This document shows positions 29,063 to 39,300 of a stretch of 64,000 nucleotides of DNA, piece by piece. Below the pieces are notes generated by a model. It saw only the letters and a program-made list of their open reading frames with translations. It had not been told where the DNA came from and ran no database searches. Source of the DNA: Prochlorococcus marinus XMU1405 (GTDB lineage: Bacteria; Cyanobacteriota; Cyanobacteriia; PCC-6307; Cyanobiaceae); assembly GCF_017696275.1 (NCBI RefSeq), contig NZ_JAAORF010000002.1:186001-250000 (forward strand). The letters run 5' to 3'. A program made the translations under genes and the position numbers. Position 1 is the stretch's first letter. Every line of letters begins with the position of its first letter.

Positions 29063-30234
29063 TGGAAGATAATTTTATCTATTTAGATAATGCATCCACA
29101 ACTCCATTATCTGAGAATGTTTTAAATATAATTAATTCAACTTACAGGAATTATTGGTATAACCCTTCATCTACATATGAGCTAGGGATAAAATGCTCTA
29201 CATATCTTGAAAAAATTAGATCTAAAATTGCTTATATATTTGAAGCAGATTCAGAGGATATAATTTTTACATCTGGTTCTTCGGAATCGACAAATATTGT
29301 ATTTAATAATATTAATGAGAAATATAAAAATGCTAGGGTTGTTATTTCAAATGTTGAACATCAAGCAACAACTATTTGTGCTAATAAACTAAGAAAACAA
29401 AATTGGGATATTTACGAATGGACGGTAAATAATGATGGAATTTTAAATATTTCTAATATCGAAAACATTTTAAACATTAATACAAAGCTTGTATCAATTA
29501 TTTGGGGACAAAGTGAAATTGGGACAATACAGCCTGTCCAATTTATTGGTTCCAAATGTAAAGAATTAAATATAATGTTTCATTTAGATGGAACTCAAAT
29601 ATTAAGTAATGGAATATTCAGTTGGAAAGATCTTAAATGTGATTTTTTAAGTTTATCTGCTCATAAATTTGGAGGTCCAAAAGGGATCGGTATTCTTTTA
29701 ACAAGAGAAAAGTCTAGACAAATTTTAAAAAATAATGACATATCACTTACTCAGGAATTTTCAATTAGACAAGGTACACAAGCTTTGCCATTAATCGCTG
29801 GAATGTATGAATCATTAAAGAATATTAAAGGAAAAATAAAATTATATGATTACATAACTGAATTTCCTTCTAATAATATTAGTAAACTCAAAAATTATTT
29901 TTTTCAAAAAATTAAGGATAATAATCATATAAAGATTACGGGTAGTATTAACCATAGACTTCCCAATCATATTTCGTTTCTACTATTAAATAAACTATTT
30001 GAGCCTATAAGGGCCTATAAGATTGTTAATTTCATGTCAGAAAATAAAATAGCCATAAGTAGTGGAAGTGCATGCTCAAGCTCATCTGAGAAACCTAGCT
30101 CAACACTTAAAAATATTGGTTTAAAAGATGATGAACTATATTCAAATATTCGTGTTACTTTAGGTTCAATAAACAATAAGTCAGAAATAGATAAATTTTT
30201 AGAACTTATTCAAATATGTATTGACAAATTTTAA
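29062..30234 (+). CDS. NifS/IscS-like cysteine desulfurase
   Basis: PLP enzyme releasing sulfur from cysteine for Fe-S clusters or thiolated cofactors. YLDNASTTPLS opens the fold; VISNVEHQATTI near residue 95; the PLP lysine lies in LSLSAHKFGGPKGIGIL near 195-211; the active-site Cys is in ISSGSACSSSSEKPSST near 330, of the IscS/NifS (class I) flexible-loop type. 390 residues. One-base overlaps with dapF upstream and the DUF1995 gene downstream imply coupled translation. No scaffold protein gene is adjacent, so its sulfur acceptor is unknown. Confidence 0.92.
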   Translation: MEDNFIYLDNASTTPLSENVLNIINSTYRNYWYNPSSTYELGIKCSTYLEKIRSKIAYIFEADSEDIIFTSGSSESTNIVFNNINEKYKNARVVISNVEHQATTICANKLRKQNWDIYEWTVNNDGILNISNIENILNINTKLVSIIWGQSEIGTIQPVQFIGSKCKELNIMFHLDGTQILSNGIFSWKDLKCDFLSLSAHKFGGPKGIGILLTREKSRQILKNNDISLTQEFSIRQGTQALPLIAGMYESLKNIKGKIKLYDYITEFPSNNISKLKNYFFQKIKDNNHIKITGSINHRLPNHISFLLLNKLFEPIRAYKIVNFMSENKIAISSGSACSSSSEKPSSTLKNIGLKDDELYSNIRVTLGSINNKSEIDKFLELIQICIDKF

Positions 30235-30860
30235 TGGAAACCAATTACAGACTACCTAAAGATTTAAATGAATCTCTTAAAAATATGGAGGATGCAATTA
30301 TTCCAAGTTTATTAGATTCAAATAAAAGATTTACTATAGAATTTAATTTTGAAGGATTGAAGTTTAACAGAATTGGAATAACTATTTACAAGATATTGTC
30401 TAAAAATAATAATGTATTTATAACATTTGCTGATCAAGGTGCTGTGGCATTGGCACAAAGAGACTATCCAGATATCAAAGATAAAATTTTTACTTTTAAA
30501 TCATTTAATGAATCAAATAATATAAATAATATTGATAGTGCAATGATATCGATAATACCTCAGCCATATGATTTCGATTCATTTGAACCAATGTCTGATA
30601 ATTATCAAGGTATGCATTATTCATTAAATCCAAAATTTGAAGATGCCAATATTGGTATAGGAAGTGTTATTAGAGAGCGACGTAAGAACTTTGTCAAAAC
30701 ATGGAAAAATATTTATTTTTTGCAGCCTTTAAATAAAGCTGCTCTTATGCATATTTATCCAAATAACTGGTTGCTTTTCAAAGAAGAAAATAAAAGATAT
30801 TTTTTTAAAAAAGAATTTGAAATTAAACCCGACAATGAATCTATTTTTGTAAATTTATAG
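30234..30860 (+). CDS. DUF1995 domain protein
   Basis: 208 residues. The N-terminus YRLPKDLNESLKNMEDAI and the pattern RFTIEFNFEGLKFN near 32, FITFADQGAVALAQRDY near 65, ERRKNF and the KTWKNIYFLQPL segment match DUF1995, a family shared by cyanobacteria and plastids (for example plant LPA3-type proteins involved in photosystem II accumulation). No signal peptide or membrane segment. It is embedded in the dapF operon with a one-base overlap. Molecular activity unknown. Confidence 0.78.
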   Translation: METNYRLPKDLNESLKNMEDAIIPSLLDSNKRFTIEFNFEGLKFNRIGITIYKILSKNNNVFITFADQGAVALAQRDYPDIKDKIFTFKSFNESNNINNIDSAMISIIPQPYDFDSFEPMSDNYQGMHYSLNPKFEDANIGIGSVIRERRKNFVKTWKNIYFLQPLNKAALMHIYPNNWLLFKEENKRYFFKKEFEIKPDNESIFVNL

Positions 30861-30861
30861 A

Positions 30862-32085
30862 TTGAATGTGATAAAAAAAATTTATTCATTTTTCTTAATT
30901 GTTCTTGTATTAGTAACATGTCCTTTCTTAATAAGATATTTACTAGCAAATCAGAAGATAACTATTTTAAATAGTATTTATTTTAATTTCCCGGGAATAA
31001 TTACTAAAAACAAAATATGTCCTACTTATGATGCTTTATTGAATCAAACGCTTGATGAGTCTTTTAGTGTATCAATTATTAATAATAAAGGTGAAATAAT
31101 TAGTTCCTACAATGAAGATGTTCCAAGGTTGCCGGCATCTAATCAAAAATTATTCTCATCAGCTTATGTTTTAACTAAATATAAATTAAATAATAATTTA
31201 AAAACTTTCTTATTTAAAAATAAAAACGATTATTATTTACAAGGTCAAGGTGATCCAGATCTTAATTATGAACATATAATCGAACTAATTTCAAATGTTA
31301 AAGAAAATAAAATTATTAACTTTAATATTGTAGAAATTGATTCAAAATTATATTGGCCTAGTGGTTGGACAAATACTGATAAACTTTACGAATATGGATC
31401 TCCAATTACATCTCTTGCAATAGAAAGTAATCACAATAAATATGATGATATTTATGCATTAAAAAATTTTATTAAAAATTATTTAAAAAACAAATTTCCA
31501 AATTCAAAAATATATATAAATTTTATTGATTCAGAAAAAATTTTTTATTTAAAAAATATTAAAGAGATAAATAAAATATACTCAACTCCAATTCTTTCAT
31601 TATTAACTCTAACAAATTCTGAAAGCCATAATTTTACAGCTGAATCTCTCTTTAAAAATGCCTCAAATACATGGAACGATAATGACTATATAAAATTGAA
31701 AAGATGGCTTGAAAATAAAGGCCTCCCAACAACTAATGCATACTTTGCAGATGCTAGTGGATTGTCTCGAAAAAATAAAATTACAACAAGGTTAGTTGTA
31801 TTGTTTTTAGATAAAATGAGATATTTTAATGATTTTAAAGCTTATCAATCTACACTTTCAATTACTGGAGTAAGAGGAACATTAGCTAAAAGATTTGTAA
31901 ATAGTGAATTGTCTGGAAAGTTTTTTGGCAAAACTGGGACTCTTTCAAATGTCTTTGCATTATCTGGCTTTTTATATAAAAATGAAAAGCCAATAATTAT
32001 AAGCATTATCCAAAATTCAAATAAAATTGATAAAGAAAAAGCTTTTAAATTATTAAGTGATCTTTATTACTTGAAATCTTGTTAA
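30862..32085 (+). CDS. dacB: D-Ala-D-Ala carboxypeptidase, PBP4/S13 family
   Basis: Peptidoglycan-trimming serine enzyme of the periplasm. Hydrophobic N-terminal anchor or signal at about 6-30. Penicillin-binding motifs: PASNQK (SxxK, catalytic Ser) near residue 93, SHN (SxN) near 256 and GKTGTL (KTG) near 355. 407 residues, shorter than E. coli PBP4 (477), consistent with a reduced inserted domain. Start is TTG 30862 or GTG 30868, both immediately after the DUF1995 stop. Location in the dapF transcript links wall precursor synthesis with wall remodelling. Confidence 0.9.
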   Translation: MNVIKKIYSFFLIVLVLVTCPFLIRYLLANQKITILNSIYFNFPGIITKNKICPTYDALLNQTLDESFSVSIINNKGEIISSYNEDVPRLPASNQKLFSSAYVLTKYKLNNNLKTFLFKNKNDYYLQGQGDPDLNYEHIIELISNVKENKIINFNIVEIDSKLYWPSGWTNTDKLYEYGSPITSLAIESNHNKYDDIYALKNFIKNYLKNKFPNSKIYINFIDSEKIFYLKNIKEINKIYSTPILSLLTLTNSESHNFTAESLFKNASNTWNDNDYIKLKRWLENKGLPTTNAYFADASGLSRKNKITTRLVVLFLDKMRYFNDFKAYQSTLSITGVRGTLAKRFVNSELSGKFFGKTGTLSNVFALSGFLYKNEKPIIISIIQNSNKIDKEKAFKLLSDLYYLKSC

Positions 32086-32093
32086 TAAAAATA

Positions 32094-32567
32094 TTATTTA
32101 AAATATTCTTTTAAATCCCTCTCAACAGAGGGGGGTACCATGTGATTAATTTCACCACCAAATTTTGCAACTTCTTTTACTAAAGAACTACTGAGAAAAC
32201 TATAATTTGTATTTGTCGATAGAAATATAGTTTCAATATCATTATTAAGAGATTTATTTGTATGGGCAATCTGAAGTTCATACTCAAAATCACTCATTGC
32301 TCTTAAGCCTCTAAGAATAAGAGTAGCTTTTAGATCATTTGCACAATCAACAGTTAGACCGGAATAAGAAATAACTTCAATATTAGGTAAATGAGAAAGA
32401 GAATTTTTTATTTGTATTATTCTTCTTTCAAGATTAAATGTTGGTGTTTTAGAAGTATTTTCTAAAACAGCAACTACTAGATTGCCAAATATTTTTTCAG
32501 CTCTTTCTATTAAATCAATATGCCCGTTTGTTAAAGGATCAAATGTACCAGGATAAAGAATTTTCAT
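32094..32567 (-). CDS. coaD: phosphopantetheine adenylyltransferase
   Basis: Penultimate enzyme of coenzyme A synthesis. 157 residues (E. coli 159). Nucleotidyltransferase motif [19 protein letters not shown] at residues 5-23 with the HxGH-type [21 protein letters not shown] near 90, and the C-terminal [21 protein letters not shown]. Convergent with the PBP4 gene (8 bases) and divergent from the flavin reductase-like gene. Confidence 0.96.
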   Translation of the reverse strand: MKILYPGTFDPLTNGHIDLIERAEKIFGNLVVAVLENTSKTPTFNLERRIIQIKNSLSHLPNIEVISYSGLTVDCANDLKATLILRGLRAMSDFEYELQIAHTNKSLNNDIETIFLSTNTNYSFLSSSLVKEVAKFGGEINHMVPPSVERDLKEYFK

Positions 32568-32626
32568 GAATTTATTATGATCGAATAAGAAATTTAGTTA
32601 AAATAAGTTTATTAGATATATTAATT

Positions 32627-33115
32627 ATGACATTAAATCTAGAAGCAAAAAAAATCTTATTAAGAAAAATACCTCACGGATTATTCATTTGTGGAGTTAG
32701 AGACGAAGATAAAAATGAAGTGAATGGATTTACTGCTAGTTGGGTGACTCAAGGTTCCTTCACTCCTCCATTAGTCGTAATGGCTGTTAGAGCAGAAGGT
32801 TCTAGTCATGAAATAATAAAGTCCACCAATAAGTTCTCATTAAATGTCCTCAAAAGTGATCAAAAGGATCTAGCAGCTGTTTTCTTTAAACCCCAAAAAG
32901 CATTAGGAGGCAGATTTGAATCAGTTGAATTTAATTTAGGTGAACTTGGATTGCCTATTTTAGTTGATAGTGTTGGTGGAGTTGAATGTAATGTTGTTGG
33001 AAGTGTTATTCATGGAGACCATACAGTTTTTGTAGGAGAAGTTCAATCTGCTTATTTGAATAATGATGTTGATTCTCTAAATTTATCTTCAACTGGCTGG
33101 AATTATGGAGGTTAA
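32627..33115 (+). CDS. flavin reductase-like (DIM6/NTAB) FMN-binding protein
   Basis: 162-residue split-barrel FMN protein. Characteristic: PHGLFICGVRDE near residue 16, GFTASWVTQGSFTPPLVVMAV near 35-55, FSLNVLKSDQ, and GDHTVFVGEVQSA near 135. In cyanobacteria similar domains are fused to flavodiiron proteins, but here the domain stands alone. It likely transfers electrons between NAD(P)H or a partner and FMN. uvrC starts 9 bases after its stop, so the two are probably cotranscribed. Confidence 0.85.
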   Translation: MTLNLEAKKILLRKIPHGLFICGVRDEDKNEVNGFTASWVTQGSFTPPLVVMAVRAEGSSHEIIKSTNKFSLNVLKSDQKDLAAVFFKPQKALGGRFESVEFNLGELGLPILVDSVGGVECNVVGSVIHGDHTVFVGEVQSAYLNNDVDSLNLSSTGWNYGG

Positions 33116-33124
33116 TCTTTATAA

Positions 33125-35083
33125 ATGAGTAATTCCTCTATAGACACAATAGATAACAAATATAATTTTAAAATTGAATATAAATTAATTAATAATAAAG
33201 AGTTACTAAAATCAAGATTATCCGAAATTCCAAATTCATCTGGTTGCTATCTTTTTAAAGATATAGATAATAATTTACTTTATATTGGTAAATCAAAAAA
33301 ACTACGTAGTAGAGTAAGTAGTTATTTTAATAATTTTTCAGATTTAACACCAAGAATAAGTTTGATGGTTCGTCAAATAACCGAAATAGAAATTATAGTC
33401 ACAGATAGCGAATATGAAGCACTAAATTTAGAGTCGAATTTAATAAAAACAAACAAACCATACTTTAATATTCTTTTAAAGGATGATAAGAAATATCCAT
33501 ATCTTTGCATAACCTGGAGTGAAAAATATCCTCGAATATTTATTACAAGAAGAAGAAGAAATAGAAATAATTTAGATAGATATTATGGACCTTACGTAGA
33601 TGTCGGATTATTAAGGAGAACATTATTTACGATAAAAAAAATATTTCCACTTAGACAAAGGCCAAGGCCAGTCTATAAAGATAGAACTTGTTTGAATTAT
33701 TCAATAGGAAGATGTCCGGGTGTTTGCCAAGAAGTAATATCATCTGACGATTATAAAAAAATAATGAAACAAGTATCTATGATATTTCAGGGAAGGAATG
33801 ATGACTTAGAAATATTTTTACAAAAAAGAATGCTGCAATTTTCAAATGATTTAGATTATGAGAATGCAGCAAAAATAAGGGACCAAATTTCAGGTTTAAA
33901 ATTATTAACTGAATCACAAAAAATATCAATTCCAGATTCATCAATTAATAGAGATATCTTTGGAATAGTTTCAGAAAAAAATGTAGCTAGTATACAAATT
34001 TTCCAAATGAGATCTGGTAAGCTCATTGGAAGAATTGGCTATAGTCAAAAATTAAATAATGAAGATGAAAATCTTATTTTACAAAAGATATTAGAAGAGC
34101 ATTATATGAATGTTGAAGCCGTAGAAATACCATCAGAAATTCTTATTCAATATAACCTTCCAAAACAAGTAACCATAGAGGATTGGTTAACGGAGCTAAG
34201 AAATAAGAAAGTAAAAATCTTAATCCCAAAAAGAAATAAAAAACATGAAACTGTAGAAATGGTTTTAAAAAATGCGAAATTGGAATTAGATAGAATATTA
34301 AATGGGATACAAGATAATGAATCATCAATTGAGGATCTTGCCCAAATACTTGAATTAAGCGAACAACCCAAAAGAATTGAAGGTTATGATATTAGCCATA
34401 TACAAGGTAGTGACCCTGTAGCATCACAAGTCGTTTTTATTGATGGGATTCCTTCTAAACAGCATTATAGGAAATATAAAATTAAAGATCCAAACGTTTT
34501 TGTAGGACATAGTGATGATTTTGCTTCGATATATGAAGTAATACATAGAAGGTTTAAAAAATGGTCAAGATTTAAAAAAAACGGAGGGGATTTTTCAATA
34601 TTAAATGATAAAACGAATAGTAAATTAGACAATGAACTTCTATCAGATTGGCCTGATTTAATAATGATTGATGGAGGTAAAGGACAGTTAAATGCAGCTA
34701 TTAAAGCATTAAAAGAATTAAATCTTGAGGAAGAAGTAACTATATGTTCATTAGCAAAAAAAAATGAAGAAATATTTATTCCAGGCTTTACTAAGTCTCT
34801 TGATACTGATGAAAATCAAAAAGGAGTTCTTCTATTAAGAAGGGTAAGAGATGAAGCACATAGATTTGCATTATCTTTTCATAGAGACAAAAGATCAAAG
34901 AGAATGAATAGATCTCAATTGTCCCAAATAAGTGGATTAGGACCATCAAGAATAAGAGAATTGCTTGAGCATTTTAAATCAATAGACGCGATAAGAATAG
35001 CTAGTAAAGAGGATTTATCAAAAGTTAAAGGACTTGGAAAAAATTCAGTAAATGATATATATGAATATTTTAACGAGTTATAA
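33125..35083 (+). CDS. uvrC: excinuclease ABC subunit C
   Basis: Dual-incision nuclease of nucleotide excision repair. N-terminal GIY-YIG nuclease (SGCYLFKDIDNNLLYIGKSKKLRSRV near 38-63), zinc-less cysteine cluster region (CLNYSIGRCPGVCQ near 190), UVR motif (LDYENAAKIRDQISGL near 240), RNase H-like C-terminal nuclease (RIEGYDISHIQGSDPVAS near 418; PDLIMIDGGKGQLNAA near 515) and a C-terminal helix-hairpin-helix pair (LSQISGLGPSRIRELLEHF). 652 residues. Important for a surface-ocean phototroph exposed to UV. Confidence 0.97.
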   Translation: MSNSSIDTIDNKYNFKIEYKLINNKELLKSRLSEIPNSSGCYLFKDIDNNLLYIGKSKKLRSRVSSYFNNFSDLTPRISLMVRQITEIEIIVTDSEYEALNLESNLIKTNKPYFNILLKDDKKYPYLCITWSEKYPRIFITRRRRNRNNLDRYYGPYVDVGLLRRTLFTIKKIFPLRQRPRPVYKDRTCLNYSIGRCPGVCQEVISSDDYKKIMKQVSMIFQGRNDDLEIFLQKRMLQFSNDLDYENAAKIRDQISGLKLLTESQKISIPDSSINRDIFGIVSEKNVASIQIFQMRSGKLIGRIGYSQKLNNEDENLILQKILEEHYMNVEAVEIPSEILIQYNLPKQVTIEDWLTELRNKKVKILIPKRNKKHETVEMVLKNAKLELDRILNGIQDNESSIEDLAQILELSEQPKRIEGYDISHIQGSDPVASQVVFIDGIPSKQHYRKYKIKDPNVFVGHSDDFASIYEVIHRRFKKWSRFKKNGGDFSILNDKTNSKLDNELLSDWPDLIMIDGGKGQLNAAIKALKELNLEEEVTICSLAKKNEEIFIPGFTKSLDTDENQKGVLLLRRVRDEAHRFALSFHRDKRSKRMNRSQLSQISGLGPSRIRELLEHFKSIDAIRIASKEDLSKVKGLGKNSVNDIYEYFNEL

Positions 35084-35171
35084 ATATTAATTAATTTTTG
35101 AAAAATAGATTTCTTGATATTGTTAAATATAACTATATTAAAAATATATATTTTTAAATTAATCTAGTAAT

Positions 35172-35738
35172 TTGGCAGCTGAAGCATATCTCTGGTTTAA
35201 ATCACTTCACATTATGGGTGTAATCGTTTGGTTCGCGGGACTTTTTTATTTAGTAAGACTTTTTATATATCATGAAGAATCTAAAAATATGGATAATGAA
35301 TTAAAAATTGCCTTTAATAAACAATACACCTTGATGGAAAAAAGGCTGGCGAATATAATCACAACACCTGGGATGATATTAGCTTTAAGTATGGCTATAT
35401 GCATGGTTATAATGCAACCAAGTTGGTTAAGTGAGAAGTGGTTGCAAATTAAAATTTCTTTTGTTTTAGCATTAGTAATTTATCATTCTTATTGTTATAA
35501 AATAATGAATTCATTACAAAATGGTACTTCAACCGTTTCAGCAAAAAACCTTAGATTATTAAATGAATTGCCTACTTTATTATTATTTATAATTGTACTT
35601 TTAGTTATTTTTAAAAATAATTTTCCAACTAGTGTTGCTACATGGAGCGTAGTTGGACTAATTATTTTCATGTTGGCTTCTATACAATTATATGCAAAGA
35701 TTAGAAAGCAAAATGAGAATTCATTAAGTAATGAATAG
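35172..35738 (+). CDS. hemJ: protoporphyrinogen IX oxidase HemJ
   Basis: Membrane enzyme that oxidises protoporphyrinogen to protoporphyrin IX, the branch point for haem and chlorophyll. 188 residues, at least four membrane segments. The family signature AYLWFKSLHIMGVIVWFAGLFYLVRLFIYH at the N-terminus carries the conserved His of the haem site; LRLLNELPTLLLFIIVLLVI is the conserved C-terminal part. Start is TTG at 35172. Its stop overlaps the PHP gene start by 8 bases. Confidence 0.93.
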   Translation: MAAEAYLWFKSLHIMGVIVWFAGLFYLVRLFIYHEESKNMDNELKIAFNKQYTLMEKRLANIITTPGMILALSMAICMVIMQPSWLSEKWLQIKISFVLALVIYHSYCYKIMNSLQNGTSTVSAKNLRLLNELPTLLLFIIVLLVIFKNNFPTSVATWSVVGLIIFMLASIQLYAKIRKQNENSLSNE

Positions 35739-36378
35739 GGAAGACTTAATAAAATTAACTTCCAATATTAATAAAAATAGTTGTCCTAAAAATATTAATT
35801 TTCACTGTCATACAAAATTTAGTGATGGAAGTCTAGAACCATATGAACTTTTAGAACAAGCTTATAAAAATAACTTGAAATTTTTATCAATAACCGATCA
35901 TCATACAATTAAAGCTCATGAATATATAAAAAAAAATAATATACTCAAAAATTATCCTAAAGATTCTTTTACATTAATTTCGGGAATAGAAATTAATTGT
36001 TTGATTCTAGGATGTTTAGTACATGTAATTGGCTTGGGAATAGATATAAAAAGTAAATACCTAAATCCCTACATCCTTGGGGAGTCTCCAATAGGTAATG
36101 ATTTAAATATTAAATCTGTTATTAAAGCAATAAATTTAGCTGGTGGTTTATCATTTCTTGCACATCCAGCCAGATACAGGATTCCCTTTTATAAATTAAT
36201 TCCAGAGGCCAAAATACAAGGTATTGATGGAATAGAGGTTTGGTACGATTATGAACTTAATGAACTATGGAATCCTAGTTTATTTGTATGTTCAGAAATA
36301 GATAAATTAGCAAATAAATATTCAATGCTAAAAACATGCGGAACAGATAGTCATGGACTTTCGCTATTAGGTAGATAA
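35731..36378 (+). CDS. PHP domain phosphoesterase
   Basis: 215-residue polymerase-and-histidinol-phosphatase domain. Metal ligands: NFHCHTKFSDGSLEPYELLEQA near residue 20 (HxH and D), ITDHHTIKAHE near 52 and GIEINC near 76; a later His (FLAHPARYRIP near 136) and the C-terminal CGTDSHGL complete the site. Family members are nucleases or phosphatases such as 3',5'-nucleoside bisphosphate phosphatase. It overlaps hemJ by 8 bases; the link to tetrapyrrole synthesis is not obvious. Convergent with cobN, 1 base apart. Confidence 0.85.
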   Translation: MNREDLIKLTSNINKNSCPKNINFHCHTKFSDGSLEPYELLEQAYKNNLKFLSITDHHTIKAHEYIKKNNILKNYPKDSFTLISGIEINCLILGCLVHVIGLGIDIKSKYLNPYILGESPIGNDLNIKSVIKAINLAGGLSFLAHPARYRIPFYKLIPEAKIQGIDGIEVWYDYELNELWNPSLFVCSEIDKLANKYSMLKTCGTDSHGLSLLGR

Positions 36379-36379
36379 T

Positions 36380-39300
36380 TCAGAATTCGTTTTTTTCAAT
36401 TATTGAATCAGTATTAATAATTATGTTCTTTAAATTTTCAATGACATCTGATGAACAATTATTCCACATTTTTCTATTGGCAATTTCAAGAAATCTTTGT
36501 GCAATATCTCTTAAAGCCCATGGATTATTCTCTAGAAAGAAATTCCTAAGATCCAGATCGCATAACCATGATTTATAAACTTCCTCATAACACCAATCTG
36601 AGACTACTTCAGTTGAAGCATCAAAAGCATATAAGTAATCTAGTGTAGCTGAAAATTCAAACGCTCCTTTATAACCATTATCCATCATTCCATTTATCCA
36701 TTTAGGGTTAAGTATTCTTGATATAACAACTTTATTAATTTCATCTTGTAATTTTGAAATTTTAGATAATCCAAATTTTGATAAATCACCATGATACATT
36801 TCAGGTAATTTACCGCTCAATTTTTTTACTGCTGAAGATAATCCTCCCTGAAACTGATAATAATCATCAGAATCTAAAATATCATGTTCCTTATTATCTT
36901 GGTTATGAACAACTAACTGCACATTTTTAAGAGCATTTTCTAATGATTTTTTATCCTCTATAGGTTCAAGATTATCACTGTAAATCCACTTACTCCAATT
37001 AAGAAAAGATTCTCCAAAATCATCAATATTTTCCCAATTAGAATTTGAAATTAGTTCTTGCAGACCAGCTCCATATGAACCTGGCGCTGACCCAAATATA
37101 CGATTAATTGAATCACCATCCCTTAATGCATCAGCAAGAGGGTTAAATTTATCATCCTCATTAAGATTAGAAACAAGATTTATTGCTTTAGAAGTTAATT
37201 TAACTAACTGTGGAAATGCATCTCTAAACATTCCCGAAATCCTTAAAGTAACATCAACCCTTGGTCTTTCGAGAACAGATAAAGGAATGATTTCTAGATC
37301 AACTACTCTTCTTGAAGGCCCATCCCAAATAGGCTGTACTCCTAATAAATATAGTATTTGACAAATGTCTTCACCACCATTTCTCATTGTGGATGTTGCC
37401 CATACAGATATTGCTATTTTTTTTAAATCTTCTCCATTATCTTGTTTGTATAAATCAATTATTTGAGAAGCGGACTGACAACCAACACTCCATGCTGATT
37501 CAGTTGGCAGTCCTCTCGAATCAACTGAAAAGAAATTTTTACCAGTGGGTAAAGTTTCAGTTTTACCTCTCGTAGGGGCTCCAGATGGACCACTTTTTAC
37601 ATATTGTCCATTTAATGAATTAATAAATGATAATTTCTCATTATATGAAGAATTAATGATTGGATATAGAATCTCTTTTTTTAATAATAAAAAATACTTA
37701 TTATGTTCTTTTTCATTAAAGAAATAGTCTATTATTTTTTGATTTTTAAATTTTTCTAGATTTTTGATATTGGTATTCTTTTTGTAAAAAAACAAATATA
37801 TTAAATACTTTGCTTGTTGTTCCAAAAAATCAATAGCCATTCTAAAGTTTAAAATGTTTTTGTTGGAAAAAGTCAATAATATTTTTTTATCCTTTTCACT
37901 TAACATTTGATCATATTGATTTGTCCAAGGATTCAAATCTAGTTTTAAATGTTTTGCTATATATTGAATAACACCAATTCGATTGGCATTTGGTACTCTA
38001 GCAATACACAAGAATAAATTTATTTCATTAATGTCATTCTGCCTATTGCCAAAAATATGCAAACCTGTCCTAATTTGAGATTCTTTAATTTTGCAAAGAA
38101 AGGAATCAATTTCTTCTATTTGATTATTTTTATTCTTTAAAGTAATTTCGCTAAAATCTTTTTTGATTAATTCAAAAATGGATTTTTCTATTATTTCAAT
38201 CCGATTAGAATTTAATAATTTTGCTTCAAAATATTCGTCTAAATAATTTTCTAATATTGAATATTTTCCAAATAATTCTGACCTATCCAAAGGAGGGGTT
38301 AAATGATCAATAATTGTTGCAGCAGTTCTTCTTTTAGCTTGGGATCCTTCTCCAGGATCATTTACGATAAAGGGATAAATGTTTGGTATTGCTGGACAAA
38401 TAATATTTGGAAAACATTTATTGCTGAGACCAATAGATTTACCAGGTAACCATTCAACAGTCCCATGCTTACCAATATGGCACATAGCATTTGCATTAAA
38501 AACTTTTTCAATCCAAAAATATTGTGCTAAATATCTATGGGGAGGTGGAAGATCAGGAGAATGAATATCTCTATCAGTGAAAGCGTCATAACCTCGTTGA
38601 GGTTGAATCAATAATGTTATTTTTCCAAATCTAATACCATTTATTGAGAAGCCTTTATTATCTAGATCAATCGCATCAGATGGTTTACCCCAACGACTAA
38701 CAATAATATTTTTGGGATCAAGTTCTAAATAATTCCAATATTTTAAATATTCACTAAGTGGTAAGTAATCTAATGGTTTATTATTTTGAGATTCAATATC
38801 ATTAGTTCTAGTTTTTATAAGCATTGACATTAATTCCGAAGAATCTTGAGGATAATTACAAGATCCAAGGTCATAACCTTCTTCTTTTAACCAATTAAGA
38901 ATATTTATTATTGAAGATGGTGTATTTAGACCAACTCCATTACCGATTCTTCCGTTCTTTACTGGATAATTACTTATTACTAAACAAATTCTTTTATCAA
39001 AATTATTAAGTTTCTGAAGTTTCACATAATTTGTTGCAAATTTTGAAATCCATTGAATACCTAATTGATCGGCTTTGTAACTGGTTATTTCACTATATAG
39101 TGTATTTTTCTTAGAAATTATTTCTTTAAATGCTGAAGGACAGGTAGTAATTCTTCCATCAAATTCGGGAATAATTATTTGCATTAATAAATCAGATGAA
39201 TTCATTCCAATAGAAGAATTTAACCACTTTTTTCTTGATCTATTAGAAGAAAGAAGTTGTAAAATTGGAATTTTAAGAGAAGTAAAAATATTTGTTGAAT

